This document shows, piece by piece, positions 45,806 to 54,565 of a DNA stretch of 64,000 nucleotides (its first letter is position 1; every line of letters begins with the position of its first letter). Location of the stretch: contig NC_050732.1 in NCBI RefSeq assembly GCF_014133895.1, forward strand, positions 248,001-312,000, read 5' to 3'. The position numbers and the translations under genes were made by a program. This stretch comes from Torulaspora globosa (taxonomy: Eukaryota; Ascomycota; Saccharomycetes; Saccharomycetales; Saccharomycetaceae). The notes beneath the pieces were generated by a model. That model saw nothing but the letters and a program-made list of their open reading frames with translations. It ran no database searches and was not told the DNA's origin.

Positions 45806-46966
45806 CTATTCACGCCAGTCTACATATACTTCGTCGGTTCTAAACTTTTGGGTGACAATGGTCTGTTTCAAATCTGTCAGGACATCGCCCATCCTAAATT
45901 GTAGCAGGCCAGCTTGCGCGATCATCACACCATTATCGATACAAAATCGCTCGTCAGTTGCGTGAACCTGACCGTTTGCCCGGTCTTCGCACATCTGTCG
46001 CATCATTTCCTGCAGTCTGACGTTGCAACCGACCCCACCGACCACTAGGACTTGGTTGGAGTTCACATGTGCCATTGCCCTTTCGGTTATCTCTACCAAC
46101 ATGGCGAATAGACTCTCCTGTAGTGAATAGCAGAGGTCTTCGACCGTAACTTTTTGCTCGCCTGTCTTTGAATCGAACAATATCTTGTTCTTTTTATTTC
46201 CCTTGAACAGATCTTTGGCCAGAGAATCGATGTACACCAGTATTCCGCTCATCGACAGGTCCATTCCCTTGACTGTGTAGGGCAATTCCACGAGCTGATC
46301 TTTGCGTTTGCAATTCTTGGCCAGCTGCTCAATGTTGTATCCCGGGGATGGATCGTTTGGGATCTTCATGGTCCTCGCGAATCGATCGAGACAGTTTCCT
46401 ATGGCAATGTCCAGCGTCTCCCCAAATATTCTGTATCGTTGTTCTGAGTATGCAATCACCTGCGTGTTCCCACCGCTCACATACAGAACTACAGGGTTGA
46501 CGGCCTTGGTTATTTCCCTACCCATCTCGATGTGTCCAACGCAGTGGTTCACACCAACTAGCGGCACGTCCCATAGAAGTGAGCAAGTCCTGGCTGCAAT
46601 GACAACCGAATGAAGGGGCGCTCCCATTCCTGGACCTTTTGTGAAACATATAACATCGAGATCTAGCGTTGGGTTCGTGATCCCAGCTTCCTGCAAAGCT
46701 CTTTTGATTAGCCTCACACACCAGTTCTTGTGATGCCTGGCAGTATCTCGAGGCAGAAAGCCCTCACCTGGTGGAGTAATGTACGTGTCTCTGATATTGG
46801 CCAGGATCTCTGCCTTACAATCATAGGAGAAATCACCTTGTTCATGCTGTGGTAGGACCGGATGCTTCAGAATCCCGACGCCCAGCTTGTTTGCTGAGCC
46901 CTCTAGACCTAGTGCTATATAGCAGTTTCTGCCATTTCTGGGCTGCACAGTGTTAAGATTGACCAT
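45806..46966 (-). CDS. KAE1: KEOPS complex ATPase Kae1 (t6A synthesis)
   Basis: Kae1 is the catalytic subunit of the KEOPS complex, which transfers the threonylcarbamoyl group to A37 of ANN-decoding tRNAs; the complex also influences telomeres and transcription. The protein is 386 residues, as in S. cerevisiae. It has the ASKHA fold with the metal-binding motif [10 protein letters not shown], the phosphate loop YVSGGNTQ and the conserved [15 protein letters not shown]. The start ATG is followed by [13 protein letters not shown], the same as the yeast N-terminal style. tRNA-Asp lies 120 bp upstream on the same strand. In S. cerevisiae GAP1 follows KAE1; here the gene-poor junction follows. Confidence 0.97.
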   Translation of the reverse strand: MVNLNTVQPRNGRNCYIALGLEGSANKLGVGILKHPVLPQHEQGDFSYDCKAEILANIRDTYITPPGEGFLPRDTARHHKNWCVRLIKRALQEAGITNPTLDLDVICFTKGPGMGAPLHSVVIAARTCSLLWDVPLVGVNHCVGHIEMGREITKAVNPVVLYVSGGNTQVIAYSEQRYRIFGETLDIAIGNCLDRFARTMKIPNDPSPGYNIEQLAKNCKRKDQLVELPYTVKGMDLSMSGILVYIDSLAKDLFKGNKKNKILFDSKTGEQKVTVEDLCYSLQESLFAMLVEITERAMAHVNSNQVLVVGGVGCNVRLQEMMRQMCEDRANGQVHATDERFCIDNGVMIAQAGLLQFRMGDVLTDLKQTIVTQKFRTDEVYVDWRE

Positions 46967-47089
46967 GATACCTTAAACTGGAGACTCCTCCTGTAATCAT
47001 CTGAGCATTCAAATTACTTACTATCTCACAATACCTTGAACCTATTCATCAACAGTACTACATCGATTGCATTTGAGTTGGAAAAAAAA

Positions 47090-47161
47090 CTCCGCGACGG
47101 GGAATTGAACCCCGATCTGGCACGCGACAAGCGCCCATTCTAACCATTAAACTATCGCGGA
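47090..47161 (-). tRNA. tRNA-Asp (GTC)
   Basis: The minus strand gives a 72-nt tRNA without intron, with a perfect 7-bp acceptor stem (TCCGCGA/TCGCGGA), the A-box region TAGTTTAATGG, anticodon GTC at 47126-47128, and B box GGTTCAATTCC. It is almost identical to S. cerevisiae tRNA-Asp(GUC). It sits upstream of KAE1 at the right inversion junction. Confidence 0.98.
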
Positions 47162-47621
47162 TGTTATTTGTTGAGGTTGTGAAAATAAATTACGGTATTA
47201 TTCGTGGGTTGATATCGTTGATCCTGTAATTAGAGTTTGTGATAGTTCGTTCAATATTTATTACTAATAAACTATACTTGTATCCTATCGAATCCCCTTG
47301 TCCTTTCCTGGACCTGGGTGGCTCTCTAATAGCTCTCAACTGCGTCGCTTTTATATGTTTCATTGTAACTCACAGCAACAGGGTCATTAAGAAGAGCCTG
47401 GAGCGGCAGCAGGTAGTGACGCTGGCCTCAGTGCAGAACTCAGTGCAGAAGCGGAGTAGTAATACATGACTTTTACACCTATTAGCGACTTCTGGTACTC
47501 ATCACTGTATTTACTTTAACTATGGACTCTTTATGCCGCTCTGTTTTGGTTTTCCTGCCTTGATAACTCTTGTTAAATCTACTTCAAAGTATCGAATCTG
47601 ATCTATTAAGTTATTCTGCTA

Positions 47622-47757
47622 ATACTGCCATGTATTACAACATGATTCCTTGAAGACAGGCTTTTTATATAAGACAAGATGTCATCACATATTGTGCACA
47701 GGCTGACCAATAAACAGCAATCTAAGCCTTACGTCGCTTGCCAATATACGTGGCAGT
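47622..47757. repeat. imperfect inverted repeat pair
   Basis: ATACTGCCATGTAT (near 47622) and ATACGTGGCAGTAT (near 47744) are inverted copies with one mismatch in 14 bp, about 110 bp apart. Such pairs are found at transposon ends, but no target duplication or coding part was recognised. Confidence 0.5.
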
Positions 47758-47936
47758 ATATGGCATTAAACAACTGTTAGCGAATCAACGGGACGGCAAG
47801 TGAGACATATAAAAATGACCCAGTCGGGAGCTAGTAAGAGTTACTAAATTCCAGAGAAGGACCCTGAATGCATAGCATACAGTATCACTTATCGAGTGTT
47901 GAATCCTACGCATGAAGAGACAATTTTGGAGTACTC

Positions 47937-47963
47937 ATTATAAGTGGATTTTCCACTTATAAT
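47937..47963. repeat. perfect AT-rich hairpin (12-bp arms, 3-nt loop)
   Basis: ATTATAAGTGGA and TCCACTTATAAT flank three T residues and pair without mismatch. No gene end is nearby, so a terminator role is unsupported. Confidence 0.8.
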
Positions 47964-48013
47964 CGCTTCTGCGTGCTTCAAACCGACTATGCTTCTTGTC
48001 TTGTTGCATTACA

Positions 48014-48470
48014 TCAGCAGTTAGTCAAGGCTCCTTGGATTCTTGCGTTTCGTAAGCGAGCTTGTGGGTCAGATGAAGAACTAAACCTTAAATTAAAATG
48101 CGGAGCCTGTTCAACATTTGATTTAAGTTTATGTAATGACACCCAGTGTAGTTTATCGTAGCTGTAACAGGGGTAGATTCGCAGCTGGCTGTTGGACAAA
48201 TCAACCGCTTCAACAAGAATGTGAAATGCTGATAAATGCCCCATCGCTATCTACAAAGATGCCGAAATCATAGGTATGTTGACTATCGTTTGATCTGCTG
48301 ATTTGCAAACACTCATTTGGTAGCCTCAGAGTATTGATCGGGAGACAGATTAAACGACTATGACTTCTGGTCAGTTGATCAGCTGCAAGTTGGCCCAAAC
48401 CTGAAAGTAACTGCTTTTTGTCAATTGGCGTTCTGAAATTGTGTTGTTGTTCGCCCAAAGCACTGGTCAA
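48014..48470 (-). pseudogene. possible decayed gene, unrecognised
   Basis: Two overlapping minus-strand frames, 48210-48470 and 48014-48244, look like parts of one protein. The first reads to TYDFGIFVDSDG and then becomes poor; the second picks up at HLSAFHILVEAVDLSN and continues to NARIQGALTNC. The switch occurs at a GGGG run around 48238-48241, where one extra base would explain the break. The first part has no ATG start. I do not recognise the protein. Chance frames cannot be excluded. Confidence 0.3.
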
Positions 48471-48631
48471 CCCTTGACTTCGACTTAATCAATGGTCTAT
48501 AAGTAAGCAACCTTCGCTCTGAATCGGTATACTCTGAATATGTCCCTATACTTGCGAGCTATAGGGTCAGCGGTGTTTTCACGCTTAATCTGGTAATATC
48601 ACCCTGTTAGAAGAAAAATCAACAAATCTTG

Positions 48632-48704
48632 TTCCTCGTGGCCCAATGGTCACGGCGTCTGGCTACGAACCAGAAGATTCCAGGTTCGAGTCCTGGCGGG
48701 GAAG
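48632..48704 (+). tRNA. tRNA-Arg (ACG)
   Basis: A 73-nt intronless tRNA: acceptor TTCCTCG paired with CGGGGAA, A-box region TGGCCCAATGG, anticodon ACG at 48665-48667 and B box GGTTCGAGTCC. It is nearly identical to S. cerevisiae tRNA-Arg(ACG) and is followed by a T run (48711-48717) typical of Pol III termination. Confidence 0.98.
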
Positions 48705-48861
48705 ATTAATTTTTTTTGGCCATTGCCTAAAATGCAAGGGCTTGGGAGCTGTCTTTGCTCACTAACGTAATAGAGAGCGCCAGCTTTCTCTCATGGCAAT
48801 GCCTTCTTTTCCTTATATTAGTTTACTAAAATGGAGGATACTTCTCTATCAATTTTCAACA

Positions 48862-50856
48862 CTAAAGTCTGCTATTAACAAGATACATGGCTATCTCATT
48901 TCCTAGAAATTGAGCTAGCTCCCCACGTGAATCATCCAGGTTACTGATATGACTGCACATTTGAAGCATGTCATAGTTGACTGTCTTGTTCACTCTTGAA
49001 TCCCGTTCGTAAGAGGGGTGATTCAGAACAAAATCGCGAAGAAATTTGGCCGTGCTTGGCAGCTTACCACTAGCTCTATCAGAAATTAGCTTCAAGTAAT
49101 AGTAGAGCCGCAAATGATCAGCCGACATCTTCAATTCCTCCCAACTTTTATGGATAAACCCCCTGTGGATCAATATAGGATTGATAAATCTTGGGAAGAT
49201 TCCATTGGACTCGCTATGAAATATATCATCGATGGTTAGCTCTGAAGTTTTGCTACCGTCAGATTCAAATGAGTCCTTCCAAAAGAACTTGGTATTAATT
49301 AAAGAATCTCTTTTGTGGGCTCTGTCCATATTCACCCATATTTGGGACATCGGCATGTAAGCGTTGATCTCTTCTGTAAAGGTTAAAAAGAAATCAGCTA
49401 GGAGGAAAGTGAACAGCGAGTAAGCGGCATTTTCAAAGTCAGTCAATTGGATCTCCAACGGTCTGAACTCGACTCTCCACCCAAGTTTATCTTTGTTTTC
49501 AGGGACGGATTCTTGAGTTGGTGGTTTCAAACGCAAAGTTTGCCAATTAGTGCTTTGAATGTTTTCAAAATGGTTTGTCGAGTTTTGGTTGTCCTGCTGA
49601 ATGCTTTCCTGGAAGATGACCAACGGGTCTCTAATGTACAAGTGCGCGAAATGTCTCGCCAAGTCGTAGTCCAGCGGAGCAATATGGTTTTCCTGCAATC
49701 TGCTTAAAACCTTTTCATTCACAGGTACATCGGTATCGTTATAACTACGCTTGAAAAACTTATTACCGCCCAAAAACAGATCAACTGTGCTATATCTTGA
49801 CTTAGGAATACGCTGCACCTTATCATGTAACTCTGGTGCTATGGCTCCAAACCCGCCTTTATTGCATTTTGGCAGCAAGGGCTCGACGCCGCGCTCCCTA
49901 GGAGTACGGTCGTCTACAGCGTCCGAGATAACGCTCCAACGCACATCCTGATCAGCCAACCATCCTTTGAAGATGGGAGATGCTGCCGAGGCTGCCATCA
50001 GCACGGGGGCGAAATTTGCCAACGAATCGTACAGGTAACGCGCTTTATCAAGATTAGGCGCCTGGAAGGTTGTCTGCAAACAACTACAGCCCATTCCGAA
50101 ACCCATCGAGTCCATGTAGATATAGCCCGGTCTCGCAGCCAGCTCGGACTCTGCGTCCTCTCGCGGGAACCAATCCCGCCTATAAACAGTATCGTCCGCG
50201 TCCGGAGTCTTCTCGTCCTTGTACATCGGAACGTGGATACACACTTTTTCGCCGCGCCGTGTTCTGATGTTCTTGGTCAGAGTAGGGAATCTTATATGCC
50301 TGTTGATCACTTCGTCAGGCAGAAACAGCGAGCAGGACGCCATATTCTTGTGGTCCCACGGACTCGCAACGTTAATCGAGTCCGGACACCCCATCCGAGG
50401 AAACGTCGCCAGGGTCAGAATACCAAACCGTCCAGACTCGCCCTTTGCAAGTCGGTCGTACGCCATGCCGGCGACAACGCGCCTCTGCCGCATATTAAAC
50501 TCCACATACTTGCCGGGATAGCCCTTGAACGGAGCGTTCGGCGTCGCTTCAAGCATAAATCTGCCGTACTCCGGGTGAAAATGCACATTGTGAGCTACAC
50601 AGAGCGCATAATCGTCCGTGTTAAGCGCTGTGAGCACTTCATCATGCCTAACGTCCAGCGTGGCGTTCTTGCCAAAGTCGTCAAACTCGATCATCATGTA
50701 CTCAACCTCATCCCCCCAGTACAACGGATCTCCATCTCTTCTGGACGCCGCCTTAAACACATACAGCAACTGCTCAATCCCATCATCTCTAACGTCCTCG
50801 TTGTGTTTTCTCGACTCCAAATACTCCAAAGGCGTCCCCAGCGACAGCAGACCCAT
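48862..50856 (-). CDS. GSH1: gamma-glutamylcysteine synthetase
   Basis: Gsh1 joins glutamate and cysteine in the first, rate-limiting step of glutathione synthesis in the cytosol. The protein is 664 residues (678 in S. cerevisiae) and belongs to the eukaryotic glutamate-cysteine ligase family. The start MGLLSLGTPLEYLESRKHNE is characteristic. GDEVEYMMIEFD (about 48-59) holds metal/substrate acidic residues, and MDSMGFGMGCSCLQTTFQA the conserved Cys-containing segment. Later, WRVEFRPLEIQLTDFENAAY belongs to the active-site core. Regulation by Yap1 and the Met4/Cbf1 sulfur system is suggested by sites about 210-230 bp upstream. In S. cerevisiae GSH1 neighbours MEF2; here it follows KAE1 across the inversion junction. 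Confidence 0.97.
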   Translation of the reverse strand: MGLLSLGTPLEYLESRKHNEDVRDDGIEQLLYVFKAASRRDGDPLYWGDEVEYMMIEFDDFGKNATLDVRHDEVLTALNTDDYALCVAHNVHFHPEYGRFMLEATPNAPFKGYPGKYVEFNMRQRRVVAGMAYDRLAKGESGRFGILTLATFPRMGCPDSINVASPWDHKNMASCSLFLPDEVINRHIRFPTLTKNIRTRRGEKVCIHVPMYKDEKTPDADDTVYRRDWFPREDAESELAARPGYIYMDSMGFGMGCSCLQTTFQAPNLDKARYLYDSLANFAPVLMAASAASPIFKGWLADQDVRWSVISDAVDDRTPRERGVEPLLPKCNKGGFGAIAPELHDKVQRIPKSRYSTVDLFLGGNKFFKRSYNDTDVPVNEKVLSRLQENHIAPLDYDLARHFAHLYIRDPLVIFQESIQQDNQNSTNHFENIQSTNWQTLRLKPPTQESVPENKDKLGWRVEFRPLEIQLTDFENAAYSLFTFLLADFFLTFTEEINAYMPMSQIWVNMDRAHKRDSLINTKFFWKDSFESDGSKTSELTIDDIFHSESNGIFPRFINPILIHRGFIHKSWEELKMSADHLRLYYYLKLISDRASGKLPSTAKFLRDFVLNHPSYERDSRVNKTVNYDMLQMCSHISNLDDSRGELAQFLGNEIAMYLVNSRL

Positions 50857-51063
50857 TTTGAAATTTCACAATCCGGAAGATCTCGGTCCCAAACCAACTT
50901 CAATCGCCGCAAACAATTCAATTGATCCAATTACGTCTCAGCTCGATCTCAACACACCTCGCCTTACATCCTGCCGTTATATAAGCCTTCACCATCGTTA
51001 CTTTCATAGGCGAAACCCTCTGCAACACCTTGCCGTGCGATGGCTCCAGCAATTGTGGCGTGT

Positions 51064-51083
51064 CATGTGATGTTCATTACTAA
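51064..51083. promoter_or_regulatory. Cbf1 site and Yap1-type site before GSH1
   Basis: The minus strand of 51064-51071 reads ATCACATG, a full match to the Cbf1 consensus RTCACRTG. TTACTAA at 51077-51083 matches a Yap1 element. GSH1 in S. cerevisiae is induced by Yap1 under oxidative or metal stress and by Met4/Cbf1 in sulfur control, so both fit. Confidence 0.65.
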
Positions 51084-51106
51084 GCAGTGAATCTAAAAGT
51101 TGCAAA

Positions 51107-51696
51107 CTAGCAAGCCTGGCAACCTCTCGAGAGCCCTGCTGGGGTCCTCGGGACGTATTTATAACACTGTTTAACAGACTGAACCGTTACGAGTCTGTTT
51201 CCCGCTGGCGCTGTCTTGTCTTGTCGCTGTTCATGGGCGCCATCGACAAGACGGTTCTCTTCCGGCCGGTCGGGGCCCGTGCTTTTTGCAGCCGCAATTA
51301 GGTCGCCTGCAGTCTTGGCTTTCGTAATATTGTCCCTGTAGTGCGGGAAGAATTGAAGCACCGCTCTACGCGCTGTTGTAGATCGAAGAGCGTAAGACCG
51401 GAGGCTTTGCCAGCAGACAGCTGGTACGGCCCCGGATCAGTCTTGCGAGACGGCTTGAGCCGCTTTTTGAGCAACGCGAGTGTTGGCTCGAGATAGAAAG
51501 AACGGCTAGAGGCACCGTTAGGGCTCGCTTGCTGCGAGCAGCATATACTGGTGACCGTGAGGGCCGTGTGGATGGAATATACGGTGCATGTTGAATGCTT
51601 ATCGTTCTCGATATAGCTCTGGGTTTTTTTGTATAGATTCGCATGAAATTCTTGGGCTTGATTTTTAAAGAAACTTCCTAAAGTAGAACTAACCAA
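51107..51696 (-). pseudogene. possible frameshifted gene in the GSH1-BCH2 gap
   Basis: A minus-strand frame without ATG reads smoothly from upstream of 51700 (SLVSSTLGSFFKNQAQEF) through FYLEPTLALLKKRLKPSRKT and GKASGLTLFDLQQRVE, ending in poor sequence at 51298. An overlapping frame continues from about 51361 with RVLQFFPHYRDNITKAKTAG-like sequence. A one-base shift near 51361 would join them. The two halves look like one helical protein, which I do not recognise. No ATG is seen at a sensible place, and the frame runs back into the start of BCH2 on the other strand, so a relic is more likely than a working gene. Confidence 0.35.
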
Positions 51697-51759
51697 AGAT
51701 TCTTGATTAGACGGTAGCTGGGCAGACGTTGACGGGAAGGGTTCTTCAGTGGTGTAGAG

Positions 51760-54021
51760 ATGAACTTCCTGTGGAAGAGCAAGTCCGACAGCTCGAAATC
51801 GCCGGTTGCAAAGAATAGCAAGCAGAATGGCGCTTCCGGGTTCTTTCCAGAGAACGAGATAGTGAGCTTCGAGCAGCCTAAGAAGTCATCTGGGACTCCG
51901 TACAGTCTGAAAGAGTTCCCTCGCATTGTTGAGCATCAGTTTGGGGAGAGTCTGGGCAATAGAACGAGACTTTTGCGGGAATTGGCGAATACAGAGACAC
52001 TGGAGCTCGGTCCGCCAGATATGGTCCATGTAACTTTGTTTGACAACTTTTACAAGGAGGAGATTGGCGAGTATTTTTACATTACTGGGGTAGACATGTC
52101 TAGCGAGTCGATGCCGCTTGCCTTCTTGAAGATGCTCAAATTTGACCGGAGCGAAAGGCAGCAGACGAATGAGAGCCAGGTCTCCACGTACTGCTGCGTC
52201 AACATCTTCAGACAGCTCGACATAAGGATAAGGTACGAATCGGAGAAGAGTTATCAAGTCAGCGCCGTGGATTGCCGCACGGGCACCGGCATTGTGCAGG
52301 TGAACGACGAGATCTGGGAGGAGACGTTTGTTAGTTGCTGTCTGCGAAGCGTTATCACGAATGTGGATCCAGTGAGGAAGCTGCCTGGTCTTGTAGAGTA
52401 CCCTTTGGCTGTCTCACACGGCGGAGCGAGCAGTTGCCTAAGGCTTATAAGGACGCTGTGCAAATTCTTGCCGCGGTTCTTGGAATGCGGGTGGGATTCC
52501 TCGAGAAGCGTGCATCCTACTGTTTTACACAACTATTTGACGGAGACCCTATTGACGTTCTTGTCTGTAGCGCCAGGCCTGGCGGACCAGACGATCGAAA
52601 TACTCGAAGCGCTGGAAGAGACAGATCCGGAAAATAAACTTTACTACTCGACTGTCATAATCGCTGTTATGGAGCAAGATGGAGAGCGGGATCTGGACAT
52701 GATTTCGAGGATGAACGGGCTTATCGAGCCTCTGCTATCGCAACTTGATGCAGCAGCGCCGCGCGATAGCGATGCGCTCCTAGTCGTCAATTGCCTGTCA
52801 GAAATACTGAATTTACAGGCAAAATTCTTGATTAAGAGAGGAGATCTTGGGTTGGCTACGTCAGTCGCCAAAACTTCCTGCGAACTATCGTCAGACTCAT
52901 TCGAATCATGGTTTTATCTCTCGAGATGCTATATTCTACAAGGTGACTATGAACGAGCCCTTATCACCATCAATTGCATGCCACATTTGCCTGAGTTCAA
53001 TAAGATGAAGAGAGCTCTATGCTATGACCCCAGCTTAGTTGGATACTACAAGCGGCCGTTGGGCAACAGTGTCCCTCGCTGTGATTTGAACTCGGTTGAA
53101 ATGAACAATTTAAGCGCTACTCTGAAGATATCGAAGGATGAAAAACTGCGTGAGATCATATTTGGCAGAATAGCTATGCCCAATGAGTCTGAGAGGGGCA
53201 GGATTTCCGAAATCTGGGATCAGGCTTGTCTGAACTTTGGTCCCGTTTATGGCCCGCATTCTCATAATCTGATAAACTTTGCTTCTCCGACAGAGGTTAA
53301 ATCTGTGGCTGACCTCAGGCTGCTAGCGCGAAGCACTATGGCGAAGCAGCTCAGCTGGTTTCGCGACCGAGTCTATGAGCTGCTGATGGAGATTACAACC
53401 AAGACGGGCTGGAACGGATTGTTGCAGCTAAGGTCGAAGCTATTTGTGATGGAGAAAGAGTATGATGGCGATGGCTTGGCCAAGATAGGCGCTGGAGATA
53501 AAATGTCAACTGGGCTGAAAAAGAAGAGGCTATGCGAGAGATGGTTGGATCAACTGTTCCTTGATCTGTATGAGGATCTACGAATCAGCACGTCCTCGGA
53601 AGGTCGCGGCGACGTTATGTACAACGGTTTGGAATGGGAACTCCTGGGAATAATCCTGCTGAGAACGTGGCAGTGGCAAGACGCCGTAACGTGTTTAACA
53701 ACGAGTATCATGGCACGCTTTGACATAGTGAGTTGTAGAAAGCTACTCGAACTATACATGAGACGCACCGATACCGTGACGATTTCCTTCGATCCTGATA
53801 CTATCCTCGAGCTCCTCACTCAGAAGATCTCGTACGAGTCACGATTTTACGACAATTTCCAGATACTGAACCTACAAGTACTCTACAGGCTAAGTGAAGA
53901 CCTTGGAATCGAGATAGTACGAAACAGAGTGAAGATCCTACCGTTTGCCGAGAGAGGTATCATAGCCCTGGTTGAATCCATGCTAGACTGGATAAAGGAG
54001 ATGGGCTGTGACTCAAGATAG
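51760..54021 (+). CDS. BCH2: ChAPs family exomer cargo adaptor (Bch2/Chs6)
   Basis: Members of the ChAPs family (Chs6, Bch1, Bch2, Bud7) form the exomer coat with Chs5 and select cargo such as the chitin synthase Chs3 at the trans-Golgi network. This single gene corresponds to the ancestor of BCH2 (YKR027W) and CHS6 (YJL099W). The protein is 753 residues (746 and 765 in S. cerevisiae). It starts MNFLWKSKSD and is helical with tetratricopeptide-like repeats, for instance SWFYLSRCYILQGDYERAL. Conserved family segments include the region ending LGPPDMVHVTLFDNFY near residue 90 and SAVDCRTGTG near 170. It precedes SAP190/SAP185 on the same strand, as in both S. cerevisiae segments. Confidence 0.93.
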   Translation: MNFLWKSKSDSSKSPVAKNSKQNGASGFFPENEIVSFEQPKKSSGTPYSLKEFPRIVEHQFGESLGNRTRLLRELANTETLELGPPDMVHVTLFDNFYKEEIGEYFYITGVDMSSESMPLAFLKMLKFDRSERQQTNESQVSTYCCVNIFRQLDIRIRYESEKSYQVSAVDCRTGTGIVQVNDEIWEETFVSCCLRSVITNVDPVRKLPGLVEYPLAVSHGGASSCLRLIRTLCKFLPRFLECGWDSSRSVHPTVLHNYLTETLLTFLSVAPGLADQTIEILEALEETDPENKLYYSTVIIAVMEQDGERDLDMISRMNGLIEPLLSQLDAAAPRDSDALLVVNCLSEILNLQAKFLIKRGDLGLATSVAKTSCELSSDSFESWFYLSRCYILQGDYERALITINCMPHLPEFNKMKRALCYDPSLVGYYKRPLGNSVPRCDLNSVEMNNLSATLKISKDEKLREIIFGRIAMPNESERGRISEIWDQACLNFGPVYGPHSHNLINFASPTEVKSVADLRLLARSTMAKQLSWFRDRVYELLMEITTKTGWNGLLQLRSKLFVMEKEYDGDGLAKIGAGDKMSTGLKKKRLCERWLDQLFLDLYEDLRISTSSEGRGDVMYNGLEWELLGIILLRTWQWQDAVTCLTTSIMARFDIVSCRKLLELYMRRTDTVTISFDPDTILELLTQKISYESRFYDNFQILNLQVLYRLSEDLGIEIVRNRVKILPFAERGIIALVESMLDWIKEMGCDSR

Positions 54022-54565
54022 TACAACCGACATGCCACACAGCGAATTTTTCAGCTCTATCAGGCGTGCCGTTTCTACCAAATGCAAGAGTCTTACCAAG
54101 AAATACGACTAGAATCAAGTCCAGAGAAGTGAATACATTTATTTTCAATTCCCAACAGGCCACCCAGCTAGACGATACCGGCCTCTTGGCAACAGCCTAT
54201 ACGGTTCACCTCTTGTTCGATATCAGTAGGACTATCTTATTACCCTGCATGTTGGAAAATTTTCTACGTTGATTTTTTTCTTCAACATTATGTACTAAGT
54301 AACGTGGTTAAGCATCGAAGTGCACAGCATATACGCCTAGGCATTCTAAGGTTCTGGCGACTTTCGGAGACTTTGAGTTGCTGAAGAGGTTCCATCTTTA
54401 TTGGAAAATAAGCAGTTTTATCTGGAGTAGTAATTTTACTGGTTCCAGAGCTGCATTCCACCGGTAAAAGTTTTAGAAAACTGAATCTGTCCGGAAAGTG
54501 GTGAAGGGTGCTGGCCCTTCGATTTGATTAGAAGGGATAACCTTGAGAATTGAAAACTTTTTGGG
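54022..54565. other. SAP190 upstream region
   Basis: The 544-bp gap between BCH2 and SAP190 contains no ATG-started frame of note and no RNA gene or repeat that I recognise. It should hold the SAP190/SAP185 promoter. Confidence 0.45.

Larger units (their letters stand above)
47162..48631. other. gene-poor inter-tRNA region at the right inversion junction
   Basis: This 1.47-kb stretch has no intact gene. It contains an imperfect inverted repeat pair (about 47622-47635 and 47743-47757), a small perfect palindrome tagtaa-gag-ttacta (47832-47846), a perfect hairpin (47937-47963), a possible exon with a yeast branch site (47262-47469) and overlapping minus-strand frames that could be one decayed gene (48014-48470). 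GAP1, the S. cerevisiae neighbour of KAE1, is not present. Confidence 0.55.
50857..51759. other. GSH1/BCH2 divergent intergenic region
   Basis: About 900 bp containing Cbf1- and Yap1-type sites near GSH1 (51064-51083) and, on the minus strand from about 51107 to 51760, protein-like frames that appear to be split by a frameshift. LSB6, which lies between GSH1 and CHS6 in S. cerevisiae, is absent. Confidence 0.55.

Noticed and set aside
47239..47469. Continuous 76-codon frame as a simple gene
   Set aside because: It begins with GTG and has no internal ATG; only the spliced version is worth testing.
54066..54272. 68-codon frame between BCH2 and SAP190
   Set aside because: It starts with GTG, and the sequence shows no recognisable feature.
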